64,000 nucleotides of DNA, taken from Calothrix sp. NIES-2100. Its GTDB lineage: Bacteria; Cyanobacteriota; Cyanobacteriia; Cyanobacteriales; Nostocaceae. Positions 54,093-62,458 of the stretch are shown in pieces. Location: NCBI RefSeq assembly GCF_002368195.1, contig NZ_AP018178.1, positions 7,576,645-7,640,644 on the forward strand, read 5' to 3'. The notes beneath the pieces are model-generated. The model worked only from the letters and a program-made list of their open reading frames with translations. It made no database searches and was not told where the DNA came from. Within the stretch, counting starts at the first letter, position 1. Each line of letters opens with the position of its first letter. Position numbers and translations under genes: made by a program.

Positions 54093-55316
54093 ATGAAAAA
54101 ATCCGCTGCGCTGACAACTACATTTTTCGTCACTTTGAGTATGCTGCTAACAGCCTGTAGTGGAGCTAGTAATAGTACAAATATAGGTAATACTTCTCAA
54201 AATGAGACTACAAATACATCAAGTGTAATTCCTATTGGTATTGCTTTTGCCCAAACTAGTAACGTCGCTTTACTCGGTCAAGAACAAGTAGCAGGAGCTA
54301 AAATTGCTGAGAAGTATTTTAATGATAAAGGTGGAATTAACGGTACACCAATTAAACTAGTGTTTCAAGACACTAGTGGTGATGAAAATGGTGCAATCAA
54401 CGCCTTTCAAACTTTAATTAATAAAGATAAAGTTGTCGGTATTGTCGGCCCCACTTTGTCACAGCAAGCCTTTAGTGCTGACCCAGTTGCCGACCGTGGT
54501 AAAGTACCAGTATTAGCAGCATCGAATACAGCGGCTAAAATTCCCGAAATCGGGGATTATGTAGCGCGGGTTTCTGCACCTAGTTCTGTAGTTGCACCTA
54601 ATTCTATAAAAGCCGCACTCAAGCTCAATCCCAACATTAAAAAAGTTGCGGTTTTCTTTGCCCAAAATGATTCTTATAGTAAATCAGAAACAGACATTTT
54701 CCAGAAAACTGTGAAAGATCAGAATTTGGAATTAGTCACAGTCCAAAAATTCCAAACTAGCGATACAGATTTTCAAACCCAAGCCACCAACGCGATTAAC
54801 CTCAAAGCAGATTTAGTAATTATTTCAGGTTTAGCTGCTGATGGTGGTAACTTAGTCAGACAACTAAGAGAACTCGGTTATAAAGGTTTAATTGTTGGTG
54901 GTAATGGACTCAATACTTCCAACATTTTTCCAGTATGTAAAGCATTATGCGATGGTGTATTGATTGCGCAAGCTTACAGTCCAGAACATCCTGGTGAAAT
55001 TAATTCGACATTTCGTAAAGCTTACACCGAGCAATATAAAAAAGAACCACCACAATTTACGGCTCAAGCTTTTAGCGCAGTTCAGGTTTATGTCGAAGCA
55101 CTCCAAGCTTTAGATAAAAAAACCAAAGTTAATACATTAGCACTGCCACAATTGCGGAATGAATTAAATAAACAGATACTAGCTGGAAAATATAATACAC
55201 CGCTAGGCGAAATTGCCTTTACTCCCGTAGGTGAAGTTGTCCAAAAAGATTTTTATGTAGCCCAAATCAAAATGGATAAAGATGGTAACCAAGGGCAATT
55301 TGCCTTTTTAAAATAG
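54093..55316 (+). CDS. ABC transporter substrate-binding lipoprotein, branched-chain/neutral amino acids
   Basis: This gene encodes 407 residues from ATG 54093 (MKKSAALTTTFF). The lipobox LLTAC-SG anchors it. The mature domain IPIGIAFAQTSNVALLGQEQVAGAKIAEKYFNDKGGINGTPIKLVFQDT, then VVGIVGPTLSQQAFSADPVADRGKVPVLAASNT, is the Leu/Ile/Val-binding type I periplasmic fold. It is the first gene of a five-gene importer (two permeases, two ATPases). In cyanobacteria the matching system is the neutral amino-acid transporter Nat; specificity is inferred. Confidence 0.92.
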   Translation: MKKSAALTTTFFVTLSMLLTACSGASNSTNIGNTSQNETTNTSSVIPIGIAFAQTSNVALLGQEQVAGAKIAEKYFNDKGGINGTPIKLVFQDTSGDENGAINAFQTLINKDKVVGIVGPTLSQQAFSADPVADRGKVPVLAASNTAAKIPEIGDYVARVSAPSSVVAPNSIKAALKLNPNIKKVAVFFAQNDSYSKSETDIFQKTVKDQNLELVTVQKFQTSDTDFQTQATNAINLKADLVIISGLAADGGNLVRQLRELGYKGLIVGGNGLNTSNIFPVCKALCDGVLIAQAYSPEHPGEINSTFRKAYTEQYKKEPPQFTAQAFSAVQVYVEALQALDKKTKVNTLALPQLRNELNKQILAGKYNTPLGEIAFTPVGEVVQKDFYVAQIKMDKDGNQGQFAFLK

Positions 55317-55406
55317 CGTAGGGAATAGGGATGAGGGAGACAAGGGGGACAAGGGAAACAAGGGGGACAAGGGAGACAAGGGAGACAAGGGAAGGGAGAT
55401 AAATAA

Positions 55407-55479
55407 GAAATGCCCAATGCCCAATGCCCAATGCCCAATGCCCAATGACAAATGACAAATGACAAATGACAAATGACAA
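55407..55479. repeat. AATGCCC and CAAATGA heptamer arrays before the first permease
   Basis: Five AATGCCC heptamers are followed directly by about five CAAATGA heptamers that run into the ATG of the permease at 55480. A G/A-rich tract with GACAAGGGAGACAAGGG repeats precedes them (from about 55330). The array replaces any conventional Shine-Dalgarno region. Confidence 0.85.
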
Positions 55480-56430
55480 ATGACATTCACACTATTTTTA
55501 CAACAAGTCTTAAACGGGCTATCTATTGGTAGCGTTTATGCGATTTTTGCCTTGGGATACACTCTGGTTTATTCTATTTTAGGCATTATTAATTTAGCTC
55601 ATGGAGCAGTATTTACTCTGGGTGCATATTTTACTTATGCACTCATGGGTGGTACTTTCGGATTTAATGGTTTGCTAGCTAATGCGACAATACCGATAAA
55701 GTTACCATTTGCGATCGCCTTATTTTTAGGCAGCACCTTAGCGGGATTGGTGGGTATAGCGATGGAACGCATTGCTTTTCAACCCCTACGCCGTAAAGGA
55801 TCTGATCCCTTATTAACGGTGGTTTCCAGCTTGGGTGTGGCGGTAGTCATCGTCAACCTGATTCAATATTTAGTCGGTGCAGAAAGTTATACCTTCCCCG
55901 CCGATGCTTACGGGAATTTACCAGCATCGATTAACTTTGGCAGCCCTGAAAACCCCATTCCTATACGCAGCGTACAAATAGTAATTTTTGCTGTGTCTGT
56001 GGTATTTGTCGCAATTCTCACCTATTTTATTAACGGTACTAAACATGGTAAAGCCATGCAAGCGATCGCTGAAGATGCAACTACCTCCAGTTTGTTAGGA
56101 ATTAACACCGATGGCTTTATTGTGCTGACATTTTTCATCAGCAGTTTCTTAGCCGGATTAGCCGGAACTTTAGTGGCTTCTAGCGTCAGTATTGCTGGGC
56201 CATATTTTGGTATCGCCTTTGGTTTAAGAGGTTTAGCAGTCATTGTCTTAGGTGGTTTGGGTAGTATTCCCGGCGCAGTCCTAGGAGGTTTAGTTATTGG
56301 CTTAGTAGAAGCATTTGTCCCCGGCGAATACTCCGGTTATAAAGACGCTGTAGCATTTGCAATTTTATTTGTCATGCTATTAGTTAGACCCCAAGGTTTA
56401 CTAGGACGCAGGTTTATTCAGAAGGTTTAA
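55480..56430 (+). CDS. livH: Branched-chain amino acid ABC transporter permease, LivH type
   Basis: This gene encodes 316 residues with eight to nine membrane helices. The LivH signature is FLQQVLNGLSIGSVYAIFALGYTLVYSILGIINLAHGAVFTLGAYFTY at the start, AMQAIAEDATTSSLLGINTDG as the EAA-like coupling loop, and FAILFVMLLVRPQGLLGRR at the end. It forms one half of the membrane channel with the LivM-type protein downstream. Its start codon is the end of a heptamer array. It is the second gene of the importer operon. Confidence 0.93.
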   Translation: MTFTLFLQQVLNGLSIGSVYAIFALGYTLVYSILGIINLAHGAVFTLGAYFTYALMGGTFGFNGLLANATIPIKLPFAIALFLGSTLAGLVGIAMERIAFQPLRRKGSDPLLTVVSSLGVAVVIVNLIQYLVGAESYTFPADAYGNLPASINFGSPENPIPIRSVQIVIFAVSVVFVAILTYFINGTKHGKAMQAIAEDATTSSLLGINTDGFIVLTFFISSFLAGLAGTLVASSVSIAGPYFGIAFGLRGLAVIVLGGLGSIPGAVLGGLVIGLVEAFVPGEYSGYKDAVAFAILFVMLLVRPQGLLGRRFIQKV

Positions 56431-56613
56431 AAACTGCGAATTGACATTGACAGCAGAGCAAATATTAACAGCTTAAGCCTGACAATTGGGCTGCATTCGC
56501 AATGACAATGAGGGAAGAGAGATAAGGAGGACAAAGAGACGCGGAGACGCGGAGACGCGGAGAAATGACAAATGACAAATGACAAATGACAACCGACAAA
56601 TGACAACTGACAA
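56431..56613. repeat. Spacer with GAGACGCGG and CAAATGA tandem repeats
   Basis: It contains three ACGCGGAG-type repeats (GACGCGGAGACGCGGAGACG, about 56537-56562) followed by a degenerate CAAATGA array with variants CAACCGA and CAACTGA. The last heptamer supplies the ATG of the second permease at 56614. Confidence 0.8.
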
Positions 56614-57540
56614 ATGACTGAATTTTTCTCTACTTACGCTTCGCTAATTGTTTCTATGGTATTAGGGGCTTTATTAGGACTATCCCTTTATTTACCATTA
56701 ATGACAGGACAACTATCTTTAGCCAGCCCTGGATTTTATGCTTTAGGTGGTTATATTGCGGCAATTTTATCAACAACAGTTTTTAAATCTGATAGTAGCT
56801 CATTTCCGATTTGGCTGTTATTAACTGAGATGATAATTGCTGGTTTAGTTTCCGGCTTATTGGGTGTAGCCGTAGGAATTCCGGCGTTAAGATTGCGAGG
56901 AATTTATTTAGCGATCGCCACTATTGCTTTTGTCGAAGTTTTGCGAGTTATCTCCCTCAATTTGGACATTACAGGCGGTGCTGTCGGCATTTTTGGCATT
57001 CCTCAACCCTTCCAATCTCAAATCGAATATTTATGGATTGCTTTGCCATTACTAATCATAGCGATGGTCTTATTTTACCGTCTAGAGCGTATTAAGGTAG
57101 GCAGAGCATTTACTGCTATTCGTGAAGATGAATTAGCAGCCGGCGCAATGGGAATCAACCCCACCTACTACAAAGTTTTAGCCTTTACATTAGGAGCAAT
57201 TCTTGCAGGTGTAGTTGGTGCAATTAGCGCCCATTTTCTCAATACATGGAATGCGCGTCAAGGTACTTTTGATGCGAGTATTATTTATTTAACTTTTGTG
57301 TTAATTGGCGGTTCGAGAACTTTTTTAGGTTCGGTAGTTGGAGGAATGGTATTTACAGCCTTACCAGAAATTTTGCGCAGCCTAGCCGATACAGGCGGTT
57401 TACCTACTTGGTTAGCGCAATTTTTACGAGATGGAAGATTAATTATTTTTGGTTTACTAATTGTCATCGGCACAATATTTTTTCCTCAAGGATTAGTGAC
57501 ACCAGATATTTTCAAAAAACGTCAAGTAAAAAATAGATAA
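56614..57540 (+). CDS. livM: Branched-chain amino acid ABC transporter permease, LivM type
   Basis: This gene encodes 308 residues with about eight membrane helices. LivM hallmarks are LGLSLYLPLMTGQLSLASPGFYALGGYIAAIL, GIPALRLRGIYLAIATIAFVEVLRVI, the coupling loop KVGRAFTAIREDELAAGAMGINPTYYKVLAFTLGA, and FLGSVVGGMVFTALPEILR. It is the third importer gene, starting at the end of a heptamer array. It pairs with LivH to form the translocation path. Confidence 0.93.
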   Translation: MTEFFSTYASLIVSMVLGALLGLSLYLPLMTGQLSLASPGFYALGGYIAAILSTTVFKSDSSSFPIWLLLTEMIIAGLVSGLLGVAVGIPALRLRGIYLAIATIAFVEVLRVISLNLDITGGAVGIFGIPQPFQSQIEYLWIALPLLIIAMVLFYRLERIKVGRAFTAIREDELAAGAMGINPTYYKVLAFTLGAILAGVVGAISAHFLNTWNARQGTFDASIIYLTFVLIGGSRTFLGSVVGGMVFTALPEILRSLADTGGLPTWLAQFLRDGRLIIFGLLIVIGTIFFPQGLVTPDIFKKRQVKNR

Positions 57541-57741
57541 AACAGTTATTCTCTCTCTGCGTCCTCTGCGTCCTCTGCGGTACAAAAAAATAATTTATTT
57601 AACCACAGAGGCGCAGAGAACACAGAGACAAGAGATTAAAAAGAGATTTTTCAAGCAAAATTTCTCCGATGAAATAGCGGCAAAAATGTTGGGTTTCGTT
57701 CCTCAACCCAACCTACGCACTAACCCCTAGCCCCTAACAAA
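57541..57741. repeat. Spacer with CCTCTGCGT repeats before the ATPase gene
   Basis: CTCTGCGTCCTCTGCGTCCTC repeats are followed by their near-inverse AGAGGCGCAGAGAACACAGAG, forming an imperfect hairpin (about 57555-57630). The spacer ends with CCCCTAGCCCCTAAC heptamers just before the LivG start, like those before the HtrA gene. Confidence 0.7.
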
Positions 57742-58515
57742 ATGGATAACAATTCTACTGTCTTAGAAGCAAAGTCATTAACTCGCCGCTTTGGTGGTTT
57801 GGTGGCTGTGAATAATGTATCTTTTGCAGTTCAAAATCATGAAATTTTTGGACTGATTGGCCCTAATGGGGCGGGAAAAACCACATTATTTAATTTAATT
57901 ACAGCCTTCATTCCCCCTTCTAATGGACAATTAATTTATCAAGGTAGAGACATTTCTCAATTAAGTCCCCATAAAATTGCAGGTTTAGGGATTGCGCGAA
58001 CATTTCAAAATATTCGCCTCTTTGGTGAATTATCAGCCTTAGAAAATGTCATCATCGGCGGTCATCTACATACGAAAAGTGGTATGATTACAGGAGTTCT
58101 AGGATTACCACCAGCGCCTAGTGAAGAATCTAAAAGTCGGAAAAAAGCTTTAGAGTTATTGGAGATGGTGGGATTGAGCGATCGCCCTGAAGAAAAAGCC
58201 AAGAATTTTGCTTATGGCGATCAGCGTCGCTTAGAAATCGCCCGCGCTTTAGCCCTAGAACCGCAAATTTTACTCCTCGATGAACCAGCAGCAGGGATGA
58301 ACCCCAGCGAGAAAAAGCAACTCAGCGATTTTATCCGCAGTCTTAGAGAACGCTTTAACTTAACGATCGTATTGATTGAGCATCATGTACCCTTAGTTAT
58401 GGGATTGTGCGATCGCATTGCTGTTTTGGATTTTGGACAATTAATTGCTTTGGGTAAACCCGCTGTTGTCAGAGATGATCCAGCAGTAATCGCAGCTTAT
58501 TTGGGAAGTGGATGA
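57742..58515 (+). CDS. livG: Branched-chain amino acid ABC transporter ATPase, LivG type
   Basis: This gene encodes 257 residues. Walker A GPNGAGKTT is at about 37-45, the Q-loop is GIARTFQNIRLF, the signature region is FAYGDQRRLEIARALAL (a variant of LSGGQ), Walker B is ILLLDEPAAGMNPSEK, and the switch histidine is in VLIEHHV. The FQNIRLFGELSALENV segment and the long helical insertion after it are typical of LivG. It is the fourth importer gene; 15 bp separate its stop from LivF. Confidence 0.94.
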   Translation: MDNNSTVLEAKSLTRRFGGLVAVNNVSFAVQNHEIFGLIGPNGAGKTTLFNLITAFIPPSNGQLIYQGRDISQLSPHKIAGLGIARTFQNIRLFGELSALENVIIGGHLHTKSGMITGVLGLPPAPSEESKSRKKALELLEMVGLSDRPEEKAKNFAYGDQRRLEIARALALEPQILLLDEPAAGMNPSEKKQLSDFIRSLRERFNLTIVLIEHHVPLVMGLCDRIAVLDFGQLIALGKPAVVRDDPAVIAAYLGSG

Positions 58516-58530
58516 GGAATTGAACCGCCG

Positions 58531-59280
58531 ATGAACGCCGATGAACGCCGAGATTTAAAAGATAAAGAAGATTTTACGATTTTAGATGTTACAGACCTGG
58601 ATGTAAATTATGGCGGCATTCAAGCTCTGAAAAAGATTAATTTAACAATTAAAAAAGGCGAAGTAGTAACTTTAATTGGTGCTAACGGTGCTGGTAAAAC
58701 TACTACACTCCGCGCTATATCAAAAATAGTTAACCCTAAAAATGGACAAATTATCTACAATGGACGGAATATTACGCGCCGTCAAGCTTATGAGGTAGTA
58801 AAACTGGGTATCGCCCATTCTCCGGAAGGACGGAGAGTATTAGCTAGACAAACAGTTTTAGATAATTTGTTATTAGGTGCGTATATTCGCAACGATCAAA
58901 AAGAAATTAAAGCAGATTTAGAACATCAATATCAGCTATTTCCCCGCTTAGCCCAAAGACGCAATCAACTAGCAGGAACCCTCAGCGGTGGCGAACAACA
59001 AATGTTAGCGATCGCTCGTGCTTTAATGAGTAGACCCCAACTACTGCTGTTAGATGAACCTAGCTTAGGTTTAGCGCCTGCGATCGTCCGGGAAATCTTC
59101 ACAATTATTGAAAATCTCCGAGCTACAGGCGTAACGATTTTATTAGTTGAACAAAACGCAAATCTGGCTCTACAAATTGCCGATAGAGGATATGTTTTAG
59201 AAGCTGGTTCTATTACTTTAACAGGCGCAGCCTCCGAATTAATTACCGATGAGCGAGTTAAAAAAGCTTATTTAGGATAA
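58531..59280 (+). CDS. livF: Branched-chain amino acid ABC transporter ATPase, LivF type
   Basis: This gene encodes 249 residues. Walker A is GANGAGKTT, the Q-loop region is SPEGRRVLARQTVLDNLLLGAY, the signature is LSGGEQQMLAIARAL, Walker B is LLLLDEPSLGLAP, and the H-loop position is occupied in ILLVEQNANLAL, where LivF proteins lack His. The first 13 residues (MNADERRDLKDKE) derive from an ATGAACGCCG spacer repeat and have no counterpart in the family. It is the last importer gene. Its 3' end is duplicated downstream at about 59610-59690. Confidence 0.94.
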   Translation: MNADERRDLKDKEDFTILDVTDLDVNYGGIQALKKINLTIKKGEVVTLIGANGAGKTTTLRAISKIVNPKNGQIIYNGRNITRRQAYEVVKLGIAHSPEGRRVLARQTVLDNLLLGAYIRNDQKEIKADLEHQYQLFPRLAQRRNQLAGTLSGGEQQMLAIARALMSRPQLLLLDEPSLGLAPAIVREIFTIIENLRATGVTILLVEQNANLALQIADRGYVLEAGSITLTGAASELITDERVKKAYLG

Positions 59281-59808
59281 CTTAATTTTACCTCATGTCC
59301 CTACTACCCATTGGTGTCAACTTAAGTTAAAACGCTTATCCCACAAGTCTTTCACCCCACCCCTTAATCCCCTCCCCGTAAACGGGGAGGGGAAGTTTTG
59401 CGTTAGCAAAGCTGGGGTGGGGTGACGCGGATCGTGATGGTAGGTGAGATAATTCGGTCATCACGTCTTGGCAAGGGTTTCACGTTAAGTTGACACGTAT
59501 GCCTACTACCCCACCCCACCAAATCTACCCTTCTCCTCCCCTCTTTTACTCCCCTCCTCGCTTGCGGGGAGGGGTTGGGGGTGGGGTGCTTTTATTATGA
59601 GCAATAAGCGCGAAAAGCTTAACAGGTGTAGCATCCGAATTAATTATCGATGAGCGAGTTAAAAAAGCTTATTTAGGATAACTTAATTTTATCTCATGTC
59701 CCTACTACCCCACCCCACCAAATCTCAACTTCTCCTCTCCTCTTTTACTCACCTCCTCGCTTGCGGGGAGGGGTTGGGGGTGGGGTGCTTTTATTATGAG
59801 CAATAAGC
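59222..59808. repeat. Tandem duplication of livF 3' end to Uma2 5' end, one unit carrying a MITE
   Basis: Unit 1 (about 59222-59609) and unit 2 (about 59610-59808) both run from the last 19 codons of livF through CTCATGTCCCTACTACC, CACCCCACCAAATCT and GGGGAGGGGTTGGGGGTGGG to ATGAGCAATAAGCGCGAA. Without the MITE and its target duplication, unit 1 is about the same length as unit 2. Unit 2 keeps the undisturbed target CCTACTACC. Confidence 0.85.
59309..59501 (+). mobile_element. MITE copy C, 193 bp, with exact 9-bp target duplication
   Basis: It begins CATTGGTGTCAACTTAAGT and ends CACGTTAAGTTGACACGTATG. CCTACTACC flanks it at 59300-59308 and 59502-59510. The same site without an insertion is at 59700-59709 in the neighbouring duplicate. 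It is the same orientation and length class as copy B. Confidence 0.92.
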
Positions 59809-60380
59809 GCGAACATATGCTAAATTCACCAACCAAACCTCTAACTTTAGAAGAATTTTTAAACCAGCCGGAAACCAAGCCAGCTAGTGAATATATCAAT
59901 GGGCAAATTATTCAAAAACCGATGCCACGAGGAAAACATAGTAAATTACAGGGTAAGCTAGTTACTGATATTAATCAACTAGCTGAAACTCAAAAAATTG
60001 CCCTAGCTTTTCCAGAATTGCGGTGTACCTTTGGCGGGCGTTCAATTGTTCCCGATGTCGCTGTGTTTGCGTGGGAAAGAATTCCTCTAGATGCAAACGG
60101 AGATGTAGCGAATGTCTTTGAAACCTATCCAGACTGGACAATTGAAATTCTTTCACCCGAACAAAGTCAGACGAAAGTAACTGGAAATATTTTGCATTGT
60201 TTAAAGTATGGTAGTTGCTTAGGTTGGCTGATAGATCCAGATGAACGTTCTGTTATAGTTTATCCCCCAAAACAGCAACCAGAACTTTTACAAGCAGAAC
60301 AGGAAATCTTACCAGCTCCCGATTTAGTGAGTAATTTACAATTGACTGTAGGTGAGTTATTTGGATGGTTAAAGTTATAA
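59796..60380 (+). CDS. Uma2-family (DUF820) putative endonuclease
   Basis: This gene encodes 194 residues. The Uma2 pattern is TLEEFLNQPETKPASEYINGQIIQKPMPRGKHS at the start, then ELRCTFGGRSIVPDVAVFAWERIP and PDWTIEILSPEQSQTKVTGNILHCLKYG, then GWLIDPDERSVIVY. These supply the PD-(D/E)XK-like residues (Glu, Asp in VPDVAVF, Glu in EILSP, Lys). The family is greatly expanded in cyanobacteria; its role is unknown, with restriction-like or mobile-associated nuclease activity proposed. The first seven codons lie in the local duplication, so the start could also be the second Met (59817). Confidence 0.9.
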   Translation: MSNKREHMLNSPTKPLTLEEFLNQPETKPASEYINGQIIQKPMPRGKHSKLQGKLVTDINQLAETQKIALAFPELRCTFGGRSIVPDVAVFAWERIPLDANGDVANVFETYPDWTIEILSPEQSQTKVTGNILHCLKYGSCLGWLIDPDERSVIVYPPKQQPELLQAEQEILPAPDLVSNLQLTVGELFGWLKL

Positions 60381-60389
60381 GATAAAAAT

Positions 60390-60418
60390 GGTGCGTTATG
60401 GCTGAAGCCTAACGCACC
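60390..60418. terminator. GGTGCGTTA hairpin between convergent Uma2 and aqpZ genes
   Basis: A 9-bp perfect stem GGTGCGTTA / TAACGCACC with an 11-base loop lies 9 bp after the Uma2 stop. The same stem is at 25915-25940, also between convergent genes. Confidence 0.65.
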
Positions 60419-60512
60419 CTACTTAAGATGTACTTTATAAATCGTCTGTTATTCTGCTACAAGAAATTTCTTGATTGTTGGAAATTACGACTAATCTTGT
60501 CTTGGTGAATTG

Positions 60513-61271
60513 CTATTTCAGTTGCAACTCTGCTTCACCGACAATTTGCTCTCCTGATTCACCCAAAACTCGTGAATAGAATGATCCTGCCAAAATTGCA
60601 CCTAAAATAGGAGCAGCCCAAAACATCCATACTTGCTTAAACATTTCTACCCCAGCAAAGAGTGCAGGGCCAGTAGTACGAGCAGGATTCACTGATGTAT
60701 TGGTGATGGGAATACTAACCAAATGAATTAGTGTCAGTGCTAAACCAATCGCAATAGGTGCAAAGCCCTTAGGCGCACGTCCATCTGTTGAACCTAAAAT
60801 CACTATTAAAAAAATGAAGGTAAGTACAACTTCTGTGATGAAACCAGCAACCAGCGAATAACCTCCAGGAGAATGTTCTGCAAAGCCATTTGTTGCTAAT
60901 GGATTAGATCCAGAAAGTGTAAATCCTGGTTTACCACTGGCAATTAAATAAATTAGCCCAGCGGCGACTATTGCTCCTAATACCTGGGAAATAATATATG
61001 GAAGTAATTCTGATCCGGGAAAACGTTTTCCCGCCCACAAACCAAATGATACGGCTGGGTTAAGATGACAACCAGAGATATGACCAATCGCATAGGCCAT
61101 AATCAATACTGTCAGACCGAATGCCAAAGAAACCCCTAAAAAACCAATTCCGAATTCATTGGCTTTGGCATCAGGAAATGCTGCTGCAAAAACAGCACTG
61201 CCGCATCCACCAAAAACTAGCACCAATGTTCCGAGAAATTCTGCCAGGCACCGCGTAACAAGAGGTATCAT
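60513..61271 (-). CDS. aqpZ: Aquaporin Z
   Basis: This gene encodes 252 residues from ATG 61271, with GGAG 8 bases upstream; a longer frame uses a TTG. It has six membrane helices and two half-helices with NPA at 71-73 (HLNPAVSFG) and 195-197 (SVNPARTTG). His183, Thr192 and Arg198 keep the spacing of the AqpZ selectivity filter, which predicts a water-specific channel rather than a glycerol facilitator. It sits in the inner membrane and would help osmotic adjustment. The gene is monocistronic, convergent with Uma2. Confidence 0.94.
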   Translation of the reverse strand: MIPLVTRCLAEFLGTLVLVFGGCGSAVFAAAFPDAKANEFGIGFLGVSLAFGLTVLIMAYAIGHISGCHLNPAVSFGLWAGKRFPGSELLPYIISQVLGAIVAAGLIYLIASGKPGFTLSGSNPLATNGFAEHSPGGYSLVAGFITEVVLTFIFLIVILGSTDGRAPKGFAPIAIGLALTLIHLVSIPITNTSVNPARTTGPALFAGVEMFKQVWMFWAAPILGAILAGSFYSRVLGESGEQIVGEAELQLK

Positions 61272-61723
61272 TTTTTTTCTCCATTCTCTCCTCAATTTAA
61301 ATTTACGATGGTCTGTATCAGAAATTTTAATATTTTATGTTGTTTTAATTTTATACAACACTTTATGTTGATTTGTATCTTGTTTTTGTTTAACTAGTGA
61401 GGTTATCAATATTTAGTAAGTAGTAACAATCTAAGTTAAGAATAAAATGTCATACGGATAATTTATATTTTTTATATACATTAAATGTAAATATCTCTGA
61501 GTGACCGAAGAAAGAAAGGATACAAGCAGATCTCTTAGAAAGTTCTGATTGAAGGATACTTCGACTCAGACTTGGCGCTAAATTTATTTACGCCCTGATC
61601 TACTAGTCTCAGAAGTAACCCTTTTACAAAAAGTTACAATATTTAGCATATATTGAGATTTGTCTCCCAGTTTTTGGGTATCTATCACTGTAGCGAATTG
61701 TATTCGCCCAAATAATCAAAGCC
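61272..61723. other. Divergent spacer, 452 bp, no gene seen
   Basis: This is AT-rich sequence between aqpZ and the histidine phosphatase gene, which point away from each other. No repeat family of the window was recognised. Both promoters should lie here. TATTTTTTATATACATTAAATG at about 61468 is a promoter-like A/T tract. Confidence 0.45.
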
Positions 61724-62371
61724 ATGAGTCAAATTATCTGGATCGCCAGACACGCCAACCGCCTCGACTTTGTCAACCCTGATTGGTTTCTCACTGCTGA
61801 ACGACGCTACGATCCACCTTTATCGGAGGATGGTTTCATTCAAGCCAAGCAGCTAGCTAATCGCCTGAAGAAAGAGAAAATCAGCCATATTTTTGCTTCC
61901 CCGTTTCTGCGAACAGTACAAACAGCCAACGCCGTAGCCGAAGCGCTAGATTTACCGATTAAATTAGAAACTGGGTTAAGTGAATGGCTAAATCCCACTT
62001 GGATGACAGAAGAACCAGAAAGACTCTCAACTTCAGCGTTAGCAGAATTATTTCCGAGAATTGATCTGGGCTATACTCCACGCATTGCAGCCAAATATCC
62101 CGAAACACAAGAACAAGTAAGGGGACGTTCTGGACAAACCGCTAGATGTCTAGCCAGTGAATTCTACCCTGCCAATATCCTATTAGTAGGGCATGGCGCT
62201 TCTGTACTAGGAGCGGCGATGGGATTAGTCGGGGAAATTGCCAAAATGGAAGTGAAAGCTTCTTTATGTTCTTTAGTCAAAGTCGTGCTTCAAGACGCAG
62301 AATGGTTGTTAGAACTTAAGGGGGATACTTCTCATCTGGTGGAGGTAGAAGAAGTAATTCGATTTGTTTAA
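61724..62371 (+). CDS. Histidine phosphatase family protein (phosphoglycerate mutase-like)
   Basis: This gene encodes 215 residues. The phosphohistidine motif is IARHANR (RHG variant with Ala), the supporting Arg is in SPFLRTVQTA, the acid Glu is in GLSEWLNP, and the second His is in LLVGHGASVLGAAMG. The architecture resembles UBASH3/TFC-like phosphatases more than glycolytic mutases. The substrate is unknown. It lies 87 bp upstream of the glucokinase gene on the same strand and may be co-transcribed with it. Confidence 0.88.
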   Translation: MSQIIWIARHANRLDFVNPDWFLTAERRYDPPLSEDGFIQAKQLANRLKKEKISHIFASPFLRTVQTANAVAEALDLPIKLETGLSEWLNPTWMTEEPERLSTSALAELFPRIDLGYTPRIAAKYPETQEQVRGRSGQTARCLASEFYPANILLVGHGASVLGAAMGLVGEIAKMEVKASLCSLVKVVLQDAEWLLELKGDTSHLVEVEEVIRFV

Positions 62372-62458
62372 TTCCCGGATAGAGACTTTAAATCCTGGCT
62401 GACGCTAATCTAGATATTGCCATGTACTGAGAAAGTCACTCTATTACTAATAAGTTTT

